From Pusillimonas noertemannii (lineage in GTDB: Bacteria > Pseudomonadota > Gammaproteobacteria > Burkholderiales > Burkholderiaceae_B), in assembly GCF_003096595.1 (NCBI RefSeq), contig NZ_QEKO01000005.1, forward strand, positions 62,001 through 126,000: a DNA stretch of 64,000 bases. Reading direction: 5' to 3'. The translations under genes and the position numbers were made by a program. This document shows positions 9,022-17,161 of this stretch, piece by piece (the first letter of the stretch is position 1; each line of letters begins with the position of its first letter). The notes under the pieces were generated by a model that saw only the letters and a list, made by a program, of their open reading frames with translations, did not search any database and was not told where the DNA came from.

Positions 9022-10194
9022 ATGCGTTTCACTAAAGTCCTATTAACCGCTGCCATGTCGCTGGGCATTGCCGCTTCCGCGCATGCGGCCGACGACCTGA
9101 AGATCGGCTTCGTGCTGCCGATGTCGGGACCGCATGCTTCATACGGCTTGCAGATCCTCAACGGCGCAAAGCTGTACATGCAGCAGCATGGCGATACGGT
9201 GGCGGGCCGCAAGGTTCAAATCCTGGTCAAGGACGATACCGGCGTGGCGCCCGAAATCAGCCGCCGCGCGGCTCAAGAACTGGTCAACCGCGAGCACGTC
9301 GACGTGCTGGCTGGCTTCGGCCTTACGCCTTCGGCCTTTGCCGTGGCTCCGCTGTCGGCTTCGGCCAAGATGCCCATGGTCGTCATGAACGCGGCCACTT
9401 CCTCGGTTACCGAAAAGTCGCCCTACCTTGTGCGCACTTCCATGACGCTGCCGCAGAACTCGGCCCCCATGGCCACCTGGGCGCTGGCAAACGGCATCAA
9501 GCGCGTCCACACGCTGGCTGCCGACTACGGCCCGGGCCATGACGCCGAGAAGCAGTTCATCAAGACCTTCACCGCAGGCGGCGGCGAAATCATCGGCGAG
9601 GTGCGCACGCCTGTCCAGAACCCCGACTTCTCTCCCTACCTGCAGCGCATCAAAGACGCCAAGCCCGACGCTATCTTCATGTTCGTGCCTTCGGGCGAGC
9701 AGGGCGTGTCCTTCCTCAAGAGCTACGCTTCGCGTGGCCTGGCCGAAGAAGGCATCAAGCTCATCGCCACGGGCGACCTGACCGACGAAGACGTGCTCGA
9801 CGCCATGGGCGATCCGGCTCTGGGCCTGATCACTTCCTTCCATTATTCCGACGCCCACGATTCGGAGCTCAACAAGCAGTACACCGAAGCCTATGCCAAG
9901 GCCTATCCCGGCGTGCGTCCCAACTTCATGTCCATGGGCGGCTACGACGGCATGCACCTCATCTACGAAGTGCTCAAGAAGACCAACGGCGATGCTTCCG
10001 GCGACGCTTTCATCGCGGCGGCCAAGGGCATGTCCTGGGAAAGCCCGCGCGGCCCGATCACCATCGATCCTGAAACGCGCGACATCATCCAGGACATCTA
10101 CATTCGCAAGGTCGAGCGCCGCAACGGCCGCCTCGAGAACGTGGAGTTCGACGTGATCAAGCAGGTCAAGGATCCAGGCAAGGCTGATAAGTAA
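9022..10194 (+). CDS. Periplasmic branched-chain-type ABC solute-binding protein (copy 2)
   Basis: A 390-residue secreted protein with signal peptide ending at AHAADD and the same fold as the preceding gene, with which it shares long identical blocks (KVPMVVMN/KMPMVVMN, ATSSVTEKSPY, ADYGPGHDAEKQFI, GEQGVSFLK, GDLTDEDVLDAMG). The pair clearly arose by tandem duplication. GGAGGAG precedes ATG 9022. Changes concentrate in the loops around the ligand cleft, suggesting a different substrate preference, but the ligand cannot be read from sequence. A strong terminator follows. Confidence 0.9.
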   Translation: MRFTKVLLTAAMSLGIAASAHAADDLKIGFVLPMSGPHASYGLQILNGAKLYMQQHGDTVAGRKVQILVKDDTGVAPEISRRAAQELVNREHVDVLAGFGLTPSAFAVAPLSASAKMPMVVMNAATSSVTEKSPYLVRTSMTLPQNSAPMATWALANGIKRVHTLAADYGPGHDAEKQFIKTFTAGGGEIIGEVRTPVQNPDFSPYLQRIKDAKPDAIFMFVPSGEQGVSFLKSYASRGLAEEGIKLIATGDLTDEDVLDAMGDPALGLITSFHYSDAHDSELNKQYTEAYAKAYPGVRPNFMSMGGYDGMHLIYEVLKKTNGDASGDAFIAAAKGMSWESPRGPITIDPETRDIIQDIYIRKVERRNGRLENVEFDVIKQVKDPGKADK

Positions 10195-10218
10195 GCCGTG
10201 CAGGCTTGAAGCCCAAAC

Positions 10219-10256
10219 AAAAAAACCGCACGTTTTTTCTGACGTGCGGTTTTTTA
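10219..10256 (+). terminator. Rho-independent terminator after the second binding protein
   Basis: A-rich left flank, CCGCACGT stem, short T-rich loop, ACGTGCGG and a TTTTTT run form a classic hairpin. Because both flanks are A/T tracts it can work in both directions and also face the gene ending at 10375. Confidence 0.88.
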
Positions 10257-10322
10257 TGCGCTCTGTGGCGGCCTGGCGGTATTAAACCCTCGCCGCCGGT
10301 TCATTTTTCAGGAGAACCCGCA

Positions 10323-10390
10323 GTGCGGGAACTGAGTTCGGGGCTGTGACAGCCGTTCGGTGCGGGGACTGAGTTCAAGGCTGTGACAGC
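10323..10390. repeat. Tandem direct repeat, 31-bp units, 37-bp period
   Basis: The unit at 10323-10353 recurs at 10360-10390 with three differences; both end in GGCTGTGACAGC. The second copy overlaps the last codons and stop of the glycosidase-like lipoprotein gene. Origin and role are unknown. Confidence 0.8.
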
Positions 10391-12138
10391 GCCGCTTCGC
10401 GGATCTGCTCGGCGTTTTTATAGATATCCTTCAGAACATCCAGCAGCTCGGTCTTGGGCGTCAGTTTGTCGACTTGTACGTTGGAGCCTTTTTTCCATGC
10501 GGCATCGGCATAGACCTGCTCGGCGGAGCGGTCTCCGAGTGCGATGGAATACAGGCCAAAGCCTTCTTCATCCCAATGCTGCTGAGGGAAATAGTCCACC
10601 CGGGCGCCGCCTTCCTGCTTGATGTCGGAGCCGCCGCCTTGCTTCCACCATTCGTCGCTCCATTCGAAATAGAACATGCCGGCCACGACAGGATGCTTGA
10701 ACGCCTGCGGAATGACTTTGCCGACGACTTCCGCGGTTTTCTTGATGCTGGCTTCGGTGGAACGGATGGGGGGCAGGTCGCCGCCGCCGTCGCGGACGGT
10801 GGTGGGCAGGCCGTACTCGGTTAGAAGAATCGGGCGAGCCGTGTCGGATTGAGCGGATTGCTTCCAGGGGTCGAGCGTGGTGGCCAGCTGTTCTACCTGG
10901 AACGCGTTGATGCCGTAGAAATCGATCGCCTTGGCATATTGCCTGCGGTAGTCGAGGGTTTTGGAGGCGAACTGCGGGTCGTCGAAATACGCCCAGCCCA
11001 CCAGCTTGTCGGGAGCGATGCGCTTGGCCCGTTCGGCATAGTTCTGGACCTGGCCCCAGAAGTGCTGGGCCTTGGCGGCATTGTCGGCGTAGCGGTCGGC
11101 GCCTCCGCCGATTTCGTTGAATATGGTAAATCCCAGCACCGCAGGGTGGTTTTGCATCTGCGTGACCGTAGCGGTGAAGTTGTTGTCCCAGTACTCGATT
11201 TCTTTGGCGTTGGCGGTGTTGTCGAAGTAGTTTTTATCGAATATCACCTCGGGCATGGGGATGCCGACGATGACGTAGATGGGATCGACGCCGTTGTTCC
11301 ACGCTTCGTCGAGAAACTTCTTGTGCTCGCGCACCAGAAGCGAATCGGGGCTATTGATGGCCGCCTGGTCGGGGATCGTGCCGTCGTCGTTGATGAAGTT
11401 GGCGATGAGCGAGTAGGTGCGCACGGCGTTGAACCCGTGCCCGCGTATCACTTCAAGGTCGCGCTTCCAGACGTTTTCGAAATCAAGAAACCCGCCGGGC
11501 GTGTCCCAGAACACGTCGCCGAAACTGGGCCCGTTCTTGTTTGAAAAGCCGATGGGCGCCGGTGAATAGCCCACCCCTTTGGTCAGGAAACTCTGTGCCG
11601 TGCCGCCTTCGACCGCCACGGTGAAACGGGCGTTGCCCTGGGCGTCGATGCCGCTATTCCATTGGGTGGTGGACGGCGCGACGCCGGCCGGTACGGGGCT
11701 GACTGAGCTGACGGCATCGTTCCAGACGATGTCCTCGTCGTCGCTGGCCAGGGCGTAGCCGCCATTGCGCAGGTAATCCACCGTGAGCGAGCTTGCGTTC
11801 AGTGGAACGCCCTGTATGGTGACTTGCGGGGCCGCCTCCACCTCTATGGGTCCGTACAGCAATTGGCCGGCGGAATCCCTGAATTCAACCTGCATGGCGT
11901 TGACGCCGTCGGGAAGGGGGGCGTGATCCTGGACAACGTCCGTTGCGGCCGGAATAGCCGCGGCAGCCTGTTGGCTTGAATGCGCCATGGCACTTGCCGA
12001 ACTCGCGCCATGCGAAATGGTGACGTCCCCCGTTGTAGGGGGATCGTCGGAACCGGAACTGCCGCCGCATCCTGCAATGAAGACGGTCGCCATGGACGCA
12101 GCCCAAAGCTTTTGCCGGGTGGATAAGGTATGGATCAT
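10375..12138 (-). CDS. Glycoside-hydrolase-like lipoprotein (TIM-barrel, clan GH-A type)
   Basis: A 587-residue lipoprotein: lipobox IAGC with cysteine at about residue 24, a low-complexity Ser/Asp-rich linker, a beta-rich region (about 75-185), then a TIM barrel. The candidate catalytic glutamates are E342 in TIFNEIGGG (acid/base) and E441 in LLTEYGLP (nucleophile), the usual clan GH-A pattern; the fold resembles GH2/GH72-type glucan enzymes. It probably acts on a beta-glucan at the cell surface or in the periplasm. AAAGGAGG precedes ATG 12138. It sits inside the pca gene region without an obvious metabolic link. Confidence 0.78.
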   Translation of the reverse strand: MIHTLSTRQKLWAASMATVFIAGCGGSSGSDDPPTTGDVTISHGASSASAMAHSSQQAAAAIPAATDVVQDHAPLPDGVNAMQVEFRDSAGQLLYGPIEVEAAPQVTIQGVPLNASSLTVDYLRNGGYALASDDEDIVWNDAVSSVSPVPAGVAPSTTQWNSGIDAQGNARFTVAVEGGTAQSFLTKGVGYSPAPIGFSNKNGPSFGDVFWDTPGGFLDFENVWKRDLEVIRGHGFNAVRTYSLIANFINDDGTIPDQAAINSPDSLLVREHKKFLDEAWNNGVDPIYVIVGIPMPEVIFDKNYFDNTANAKEIEYWDNNFTATVTQMQNHPAVLGFTIFNEIGGGADRYADNAAKAQHFWGQVQNYAERAKRIAPDKLVGWAYFDDPQFASKTLDYRRQYAKAIDFYGINAFQVEQLATTLDPWKQSAQSDTARPILLTEYGLPTTVRDGGGDLPPIRSTEASIKKTAEVVGKVIPQAFKHPVVAGMFYFEWSDEWWKQGGGSDIKQEGGARVDYFPQQHWDEEGFGLYSIALGDRSAEQVYADAAWKKGSNVQVDKLTPKTELLDVLKDIYKNAEQIREAALSQP

Positions 12139-12325
12139 GATGCGGCCGCCTCCTTTGATGTTCGTCGTGATGGCGATGCAGAGCCGCCATCACTATAAGC
12201 AACCTATTGTAATTATTTGATTCTTATTATAGGTGTGCATCTTCCAGGCGCAAAGCCGCCCCCGCCGCGGCATCCAGGCCCGCGGCGTTGGATCGGTGCA
12301 GTATGGACGGGGGCTTACCGTTCGA

Positions 12326-13594
12326 TCAGGCGGGCAACTGGCTCAGGAACTCTGCAACGGCCTGCTCGAACGCCTTGGGCTGTTCGGCCACGGCCAGGTG
12401 CGAGGCGTTTTCGATGACCACCAGCTTGGCGCCGGGAATCTGTTGGGCCATGGTCTCGGACATCGAGACGGGCGCGCCCTGGTCTTGTGCGCCCGCGATG
12501 ATGAGCGCGGGCGCTTTTACCTGGGGCAGGCGGCCGGTGGTGTCGACCGTGCCCACGGCATTGCAGCAGCCCACATAGCCTTCGGCGTCCGTCGTGACCA
12601 GGCGCTTGCGGAAGGCCGCCACGGCGGCGGGTTTTTCCTGGCGGAAGCCGGCATGGAAATAGCGCTCCATCACCGCATCGGCGATGGCCTCGATGCCCTT
12701 GGCCCGCACGGTTTCGATGCGCTGCTGCCATGCCGCGCGCACTTCTTCCGGATACGCCGAGGTGGAGTTCGCAACGACCAGGGCCGAGACCAGTTCCGGA
12801 TGGCGGATGGCAAGCTCCTGGCCCACCATGCCGCCCATCGAAAGCCCTATCCACACCACGGGGCCGCAGTCCAGTTCGCGCAGCAGGCGGGCGGCGTCTT
12901 CGGCCAGCTCAGCCATGCTGTACAGGCCTTCGGGGGCGTCGGAGCCGCCGTGGCCGCGATGGTCGTAGGCGACGACGTCGCTGTCGGCGGCCAGCACATT
13001 GGCCAGGCCGTCCCACATGTCCAGGTCGCAGCCCAGGGCATGGCTGAGCACGACGGTGCGGCGGGCCGCGCCGTTGCGGGCGCGGCGCAGGGTGTAGTGC
13101 AAGGCGGGCTTGCTGCGCGTGGACGACTCCTGCCCGATGCCTGGATGCGCGGCGGCGGTGATGTCCGCCGGTTCGAGCGTGTAGCCGATTTCGGGCCCGA
13201 TCTCGCGCAGTATGGCCATGGCGTGGGTGAAGCCCGTGTTGGCGGCGGGCACGCCGGCGTAGATGGCGGTTTGAATCAGTACTTCCTTGAGTTCGTCGGG
13301 GGTGAGGCGGGTGTCGTCCTGGCCGCCCAGCAGGGCGGCGCGCACGTGCAGCTCGAATTCTTCCCAGCGGCCCAGGGCCATGGTAATGGCCAGCACCATG
13401 GCGCGGCGGGTTTTCTTGTCCAGGCCGGGACGGCCCCAGATTTCGTTCCAGGCGAAACGCGTGATCAGTTGCTGGAACTCGGCATTGAAGTTGTTGGCGC
13501 GCGAAAGGGAACGGTCCACCCAGGCGTCGCCAAGGATTTCACGGCGGTTCTTAAGCCCTCGTTCCAGGTCGTGATTGATGCGATCAAAACTCAT
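12326..13594 (-). CDS. pcaCD: Fused 4-carboxymuconolactone decarboxylase / 3-oxoadipate enol-lactonase
   Basis: This 422-residue protein joins two consecutive pathway enzymes. Residues 1-130 are a carboxymuconolactone decarboxylase (RWEEFELHVRAAL, then EVLIQTAIYAGVPAANTGF). Residues about 165-422 are an alpha/beta hydrolase of the PcaD type with nucleophile Ser252 in GLSMGG, acid Asp371 and base His399. It would convert 4-carboxymuconolactone to the enol-lactone and then to 3-oxoadipate. The order is C then D, the reverse of actinobacterial PcaL. Start ATG 13594 suits the domain boundary. It lies downstream of pcaB on the same strand with a 170-nt gap holding a tRNA fragment. Confidence 0.93.
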   Translation of the reverse strand: MSFDRINHDLERGLKNRREILGDAWVDRSLSRANNFNAEFQQLITRFAWNEIWGRPGLDKKTRRAMVLAITMALGRWEEFELHVRAALLGGQDDTRLTPDELKEVLIQTAIYAGVPAANTGFTHAMAILREIGPEIGYTLEPADITAAAHPGIGQESSTRSKPALHYTLRRARNGAARRTVVLSHALGCDLDMWDGLANVLAADSDVVAYDHRGHGGSDAPEGLYSMAELAEDAARLLRELDCGPVVWIGLSMGGMVGQELAIRHPELVSALVVANSTSAYPEEVRAAWQQRIETVRAKGIEAIADAVMERYFHAGFRQEKPAAVAAFRKRLVTTDAEGYVGCCNAVGTVDTTGRLPQVKAPALIIAGAQDQGAPVSMSETMAQQIPGAKLVVIENASHLAVAEQPKAFEQAVAEFLSQLPA

Positions 13595-13669
13595 ATTGTT
13601 GGCTCGTAGAAGAAGATAAAAGGAAACTGGCTGATCGATATTGATGAAAGACTGCAAAGCGGGCGGTAA

Positions 13670-13713
13670 GGTTCGAACTCACGACAACCGGAATCACAAT
13701 CCGGGACTCTATC
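13670..13713 (-). pseudogene. Fragment of a histidine tRNA gene (anticodon GTG)
   Basis: On the reverse strand a 44-nt stretch has a complete anticodon arm (CCGGA-TTGTGAT-TCCGG, anticodon GTG), the variable region and the T arm (GTGAG-TTCGAAC-CTTAC, the last half at 13665-13669). The 3' half of the D arm (TAGAG) is present, but its 5' half is missing, and the flanking 3' CGCCCGC finds no acceptor partner upstream. It cannot fold into a full cloverleaf, so it is a remnant, located about 75 nt upstream of pcaCD and on the same strand. Confidence 0.75.
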
Positions 13714-13764
13714 GGCCCGACGCCGCCGTGGCGGCTTCGTTGGAACGGCACAGGCGTGACGCTT

Positions 13765-15156
13765 CTATGGCTGGCTGGTTGGAGAGCCCGGCTCGTTCAG
13801 CGCCTGGCGCAGGCTCGCCATCTGGGCGCGGGCGAGTTCGGCCGCGTTGGCGTTGGCTACGCGCGGGTCGAACAAGGCCTGCAGCGCATCCAGGTCGAGC
13901 CGGCTATCGAGCTGTTCGTCCCGGCGCACGGCCTCGATCACCACTTCGCCCAGCGGGCGCGACTCGGACACGGCCCGGCCGGTGAGCTCTTCCATCAGCG
14001 TGTGCGCCTGCGGTTTGCCGATGGCCCCGGCCAGGTAGATGGACACCGCCTCGGCATAGACCAGGCCCTGCAGGGCGTCGATGTTGCGCTGCATGCGGGC
14101 GGTGTCGATATGCACGCCCTCGATGGCTTCGCGCATGGCTTGCAGCGCGCCGTGGGTGCTGATGAACAGGCCGGGCCATTCGGCCAGTTCGGCCTGCCAG
14201 TTGCCCAGGCCGCGTTCGTGTTCCTGGCCCATGTTGGCCAGCAGGGCGGCGGCGCGCTGGGGCACGCGCCCGGCGGCCGCCAGGGCCGTCATGCAAGAGA
14301 CCGGGTTGCGCTTGTGGGGCATGGCGGTAGAGCCGCCGCGGCCGGCGCCCGCGGGCTCGGCCAGCTCGGCGATCTCGCCCTGGGCCATCAGGCTGAAGTC
14401 GGTGGCCAGCTTGCCCAGGCTGCCCGCCAGCACGGCGACCTGCAGGCCCAGGCGCACCCATTCGTCGCGCTGCGTGTGCCAGGCGGCGTCGGGCACCGCC
14501 AGGCCCAGCTCGGCGGCTGTGCGGCGCACCACCGCCGGGCCTTTGTCGCCCATGACGGCCAGGGTGCCTACGGCCCCGCCCAGCTGCAATTGCAGGGCGC
14601 GGCCGGCGGCCGCCTTGAGATGGCGGCGGGCGCGCACCAGCGGCGCGGCCCAGGCCGTGAACTTGAAGCCCAGGCTGGTGACCTGCGCAGGCTGCATCAG
14701 GGTGCGGGCCAGCACGGGCGTATGCAGGTGCTGGTCGGCCAGGTCGAGCAGGCGTTCGGCCAGAGAGAGCAGGGTGGTGTCGATAAGCCGCAGGGCGTCG
14801 CGCGTGGCCAGCACCATGCCGGTGTCGATGACGTCCTGGCTGGTGCTGCCCCAGTGCACGTGAGTGGCCGCGCTTTTGTCGTCGTCGCCCACGGCCTTGG
14901 TCAGCGCCTTGACCAGCGGGATGGCCATGCTGCCCGCGCGGCGGCTGGCCACGATGATGGCCTGCACGTCGTAGGCGGCAATGTCGCCGTGGCGGGCGAT
15001 GACCTGCGCGGCTTCGGCGGGAATGACGCCTTCCTGGGCCTGGGCATTGGCCAGCGCCACTTCGAAGCGCAGCATGGCTTGCAGGACCGCCTCGTCGTCG
15101 AACACCTGGATGATTTCGGAGGTGGTCAGGAAACTGTCGAAAATGGAAACGCTCAC
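13765..15156 (-). CDS. pcaB: 3-carboxy-cis,cis-muconate cycloisomerase
   Basis: A 463-residue member of the fumarase/adenylosuccinate lyase superfamily, with the signature GGSTAMPHKRNPV in the middle and HWGSTSQDVIDTG earlier, both typical of bacterial PcaB. It lactonises 3-carboxymuconate made by PcaHG into 4-carboxymuconolactone for PcaCD. The start is taken as GTG 15156 because GGAG stands 6 nt upstream and the resulting SVSIFDSFLTT beginning matches the family; a far longer open frame upstream overlaps the chemoreceptor gene and is not credible. Reverse strand, upstream of pcaCD. Confidence 0.94.
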   Translation of the reverse strand: MSVSIFDSFLTTSEIIQVFDDEAVLQAMLRFEVALANAQAQEGVIPAEAAQVIARHGDIAAYDVQAIIVASRRAGSMAIPLVKALTKAVGDDDKSAATHVHWGSTSQDVIDTGMVLATRDALRLIDTTLLSLAERLLDLADQHLHTPVLARTLMQPAQVTSLGFKFTAWAAPLVRARRHLKAAAGRALQLQLGGAVGTLAVMGDKGPAVVRRTAAELGLAVPDAAWHTQRDEWVRLGLQVAVLAGSLGKLATDFSLMAQGEIAELAEPAGAGRGGSTAMPHKRNPVSCMTALAAAGRVPQRAAALLANMGQEHERGLGNWQAELAEWPGLFISTHGALQAMREAIEGVHIDTARMQRNIDALQGLVYAEAVSIYLAGAIGKPQAHTLMEELTGRAVSESRPLGEVVIEAVRRDEQLDSRLDLDALQALFDPRVANANAAELARAQMASLRQALNEPGSPTSQP

Positions 15157-15271
15157 CGTGGGCTCCGGCAGGTGAAAATGGAGAAAAGTAAAGAAGAAGG
15201 CCGGCTTGCAGGCCGGCCCGGGTATTGTAGCGGCTGGGCACCGCGCATGTAAGGCGGCGCGGCCGGGGGCG

Positions 15272-17017
15272 CTAAGAGGAGGCGATCGCGCGGCGCCTGG
15301 CTTGAGCCAGCGGTTCGGGCGCCGTGGGCTCGTTGGCCGCCGGACCGGCGCGCCGGGCTTCGGGGCGGGCTTCGGCGCGGGTTTGGCGCGGCCCGCCGCG
15401 GCGCGCATCCAGCGAGGCGGGGCGGCCTTCTTTGCCCAGGCCGGTATTGAGCACGCCGATGGCCTCGCCCAGGTTCTCGGCCTCGGCCGAGAGGGTGCGC
15501 ACCGTTTGCCCCAGGTCGTGCACCAGTTCCGCATTCTGCTGGGTGACGCCGTCCATCTGGCCGATGGCCTGGTTGATCTGCTCGAGCCCGCCCGACTGCT
15601 CGACCGAGGCGGTGGATATCTCGCCCATGATGTCGGTGACCCGCCGCACCGAGTCCACGATTTCCTGCATGGTGGCGCCTGCGCGGGCGGCCTGCTCGGA
15701 ACCGGCGGTGACGCGCGAGGCGGATTCGTCGATCAGCGTCTTGACCTCTTTGGCGGCCTGCGAGCTCTTGAGGGCCAGATTGCGCACCTCGCCGGCCACC
15801 ACCGCAAAGCTCTTGCCCGCCTCGCCGGCGCGGGCCGATTCCACTGCCGCGTTCAGGGCCAGGATATTGGTCTGGAAGGCAATGCCTTCGATCAGGGTGA
15901 CGATGTCGGAGATCTTGCGCGAACTGTCGCGTATGCCGTCCATCGTCTCCACGACCTCGGCCACCACCTCTCCGCCCTGGCGGGCGATGCGCATGCTGTC
16001 GTCGGCCAGGCGGGCGGCCACGTGGGCGTTGTCGGCGTTCTGCTTGACGGTGGAGGTAAGCTCTTCCATGGCGGCCGCCGTTTCCTGCAGCGAAGAGGCC
16101 TGGTCTTCGGTGCGGGCCGACAAATGGGTATTGTTGGCGAACAGGATCTGCGCGGTATGGCCCGTGGCATGCACGCCGATCTGCACGTCGTCGCTGATGC
16201 TGATCAGGCTCTTGCGCATGATGTCCAGGTAGAAGCTCAGGCGGTCCAGCTCGTCGTGCTGGCTGGCATGGCCGATTTCCGCGCCCAGGTTGCCTGCCGA
16301 GATCTGCCGCGCGGTCTCGGCCAGTCCTTCGAGCGAGCGCAGCACGCGCCTGGAAAGGGTCCAGCCCTGGACCAGCATGCCCGCTGCAAGCAGGCCCAGA
16401 ACGGGCCACACCGTCCATTGCCACTGCGGCGGCACGCCGCCGGTGGCGGCGAAGTAGCCGCCCAGGCCGATGGCCAGCAGGCCGGCCAGCGCCATGCGCA
16501 CGATGCTTGTCCTGACGCTGCTGCGGAAGGGCAGGGCCGCCACGTCGGCCAGGCGGCGCCAGCCCTTTCGCGCCCGCTGCCCTTGCACAATGCCGTAGCC
16601 GCCCGCGCGGCCCGCGTTGACGGCGGCGTAGAAGGCTTCGGCTGCGCGTATCTGTTCATCGCTGGCCTTGACCCGCACCGAGGCGTAGCAGCTGACTTCG
16701 CCGTTCTCGATGACCGGATAGGCATTGGCCAGCACCCAGTAGAAGCCGCCGTCCTTGCGGCGGTTCTTGACCAGGCCCAGCCAGGGCTTGCCCGCCTTGA
16801 GCGTCTTCCACAGGTCGGAGAAGGCCTCGGGGGGCATGTCCGGGTGGCGGATGACATTGTGCGCCTTGCCGATCAGCTCGTCGCGATGGAAGCCGCTGAC
16901 CTCGATGAAGGCCGGGTTGGCGTAGATGATCCGACCTTTCATGTCGGTCTTGGAGATCAGGTACTGATTGTCGCGTACCTTGGTTTCGACATTGTTGACA
17001 GGCAGGTTCTTGCGCAT
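15272..17017 (-). CDS. Aer-like methyl-accepting chemotaxis protein with PAS domain
   Basis: The 581-residue receptor has an N-terminal PAS domain (about 15-115; YANPAFIEVSGF, DMPPEAFSDLW, GGFYWVLANAYPV) like that of Aer, a pair of membrane segments around residues 165-215, a HAMP region, and the conserved signalling tip IAFQTNILALNAAVESARAG. No C-terminal methyltransferase-docking pentapeptide is seen; the tail is Arg/Pro/Ala-rich. It probably senses redox state or a small ligand in the cytoplasm and signals to CheA/CheW. Placement next to pcaB suggests a link to aromatic substrates. The start is uncertain, ATG 17017 being the best fit. Confidence 0.9.
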   Translation of the reverse strand: MRKNLPVNNVETKVRDNQYLISKTDMKGRIIYANPAFIEVSGFHRDELIGKAHNVIRHPDMPPEAFSDLWKTLKAGKPWLGLVKNRRKDGGFYWVLANAYPVIENGEVSCYASVRVKASDEQIRAAEAFYAAVNAGRAGGYGIVQGQRARKGWRRLADVAALPFRSSVRTSIVRMALAGLLAIGLGGYFAATGGVPPQWQWTVWPVLGLLAAGMLVQGWTLSRRVLRSLEGLAETARQISAGNLGAEIGHASQHDELDRLSFYLDIMRKSLISISDDVQIGVHATGHTAQILFANNTHLSARTEDQASSLQETAAAMEELTSTVKQNADNAHVAARLADDSMRIARQGGEVVAEVVETMDGIRDSSRKISDIVTLIEGIAFQTNILALNAAVESARAGEAGKSFAVVAGEVRNLALKSSQAAKEVKTLIDESASRVTAGSEQAARAGATMQEIVDSVRRVTDIMGEISTASVEQSGGLEQINQAIGQMDGVTQQNAELVHDLGQTVRTLSAEAENLGEAIGVLNTGLGKEGRPASLDARRGGPRQTRAEARPEARRAGPAANEPTAPEPLAQARRRAIASS

Positions 17018-17161
17018 GATGGGCCGTATAGAAGTAAGAGTCCACATCCGCCGCGGTTGGAGTTGGCATCCACGGTCGGTCAACGTCTTTACGGCTGCTT
17101 GCTGGCATACTTTAGGATGCCGATAATGGGCGTGCGGTCGTATGGACGGAGGCGGTGCAAG

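Noticed and set aside
12213-12231. Fur box upstream of the glycosidase-like lipoprotein
   Set aside because: About 11 of 19 consensus positions match, mostly through AT-richness, and the gene has no clear iron link.
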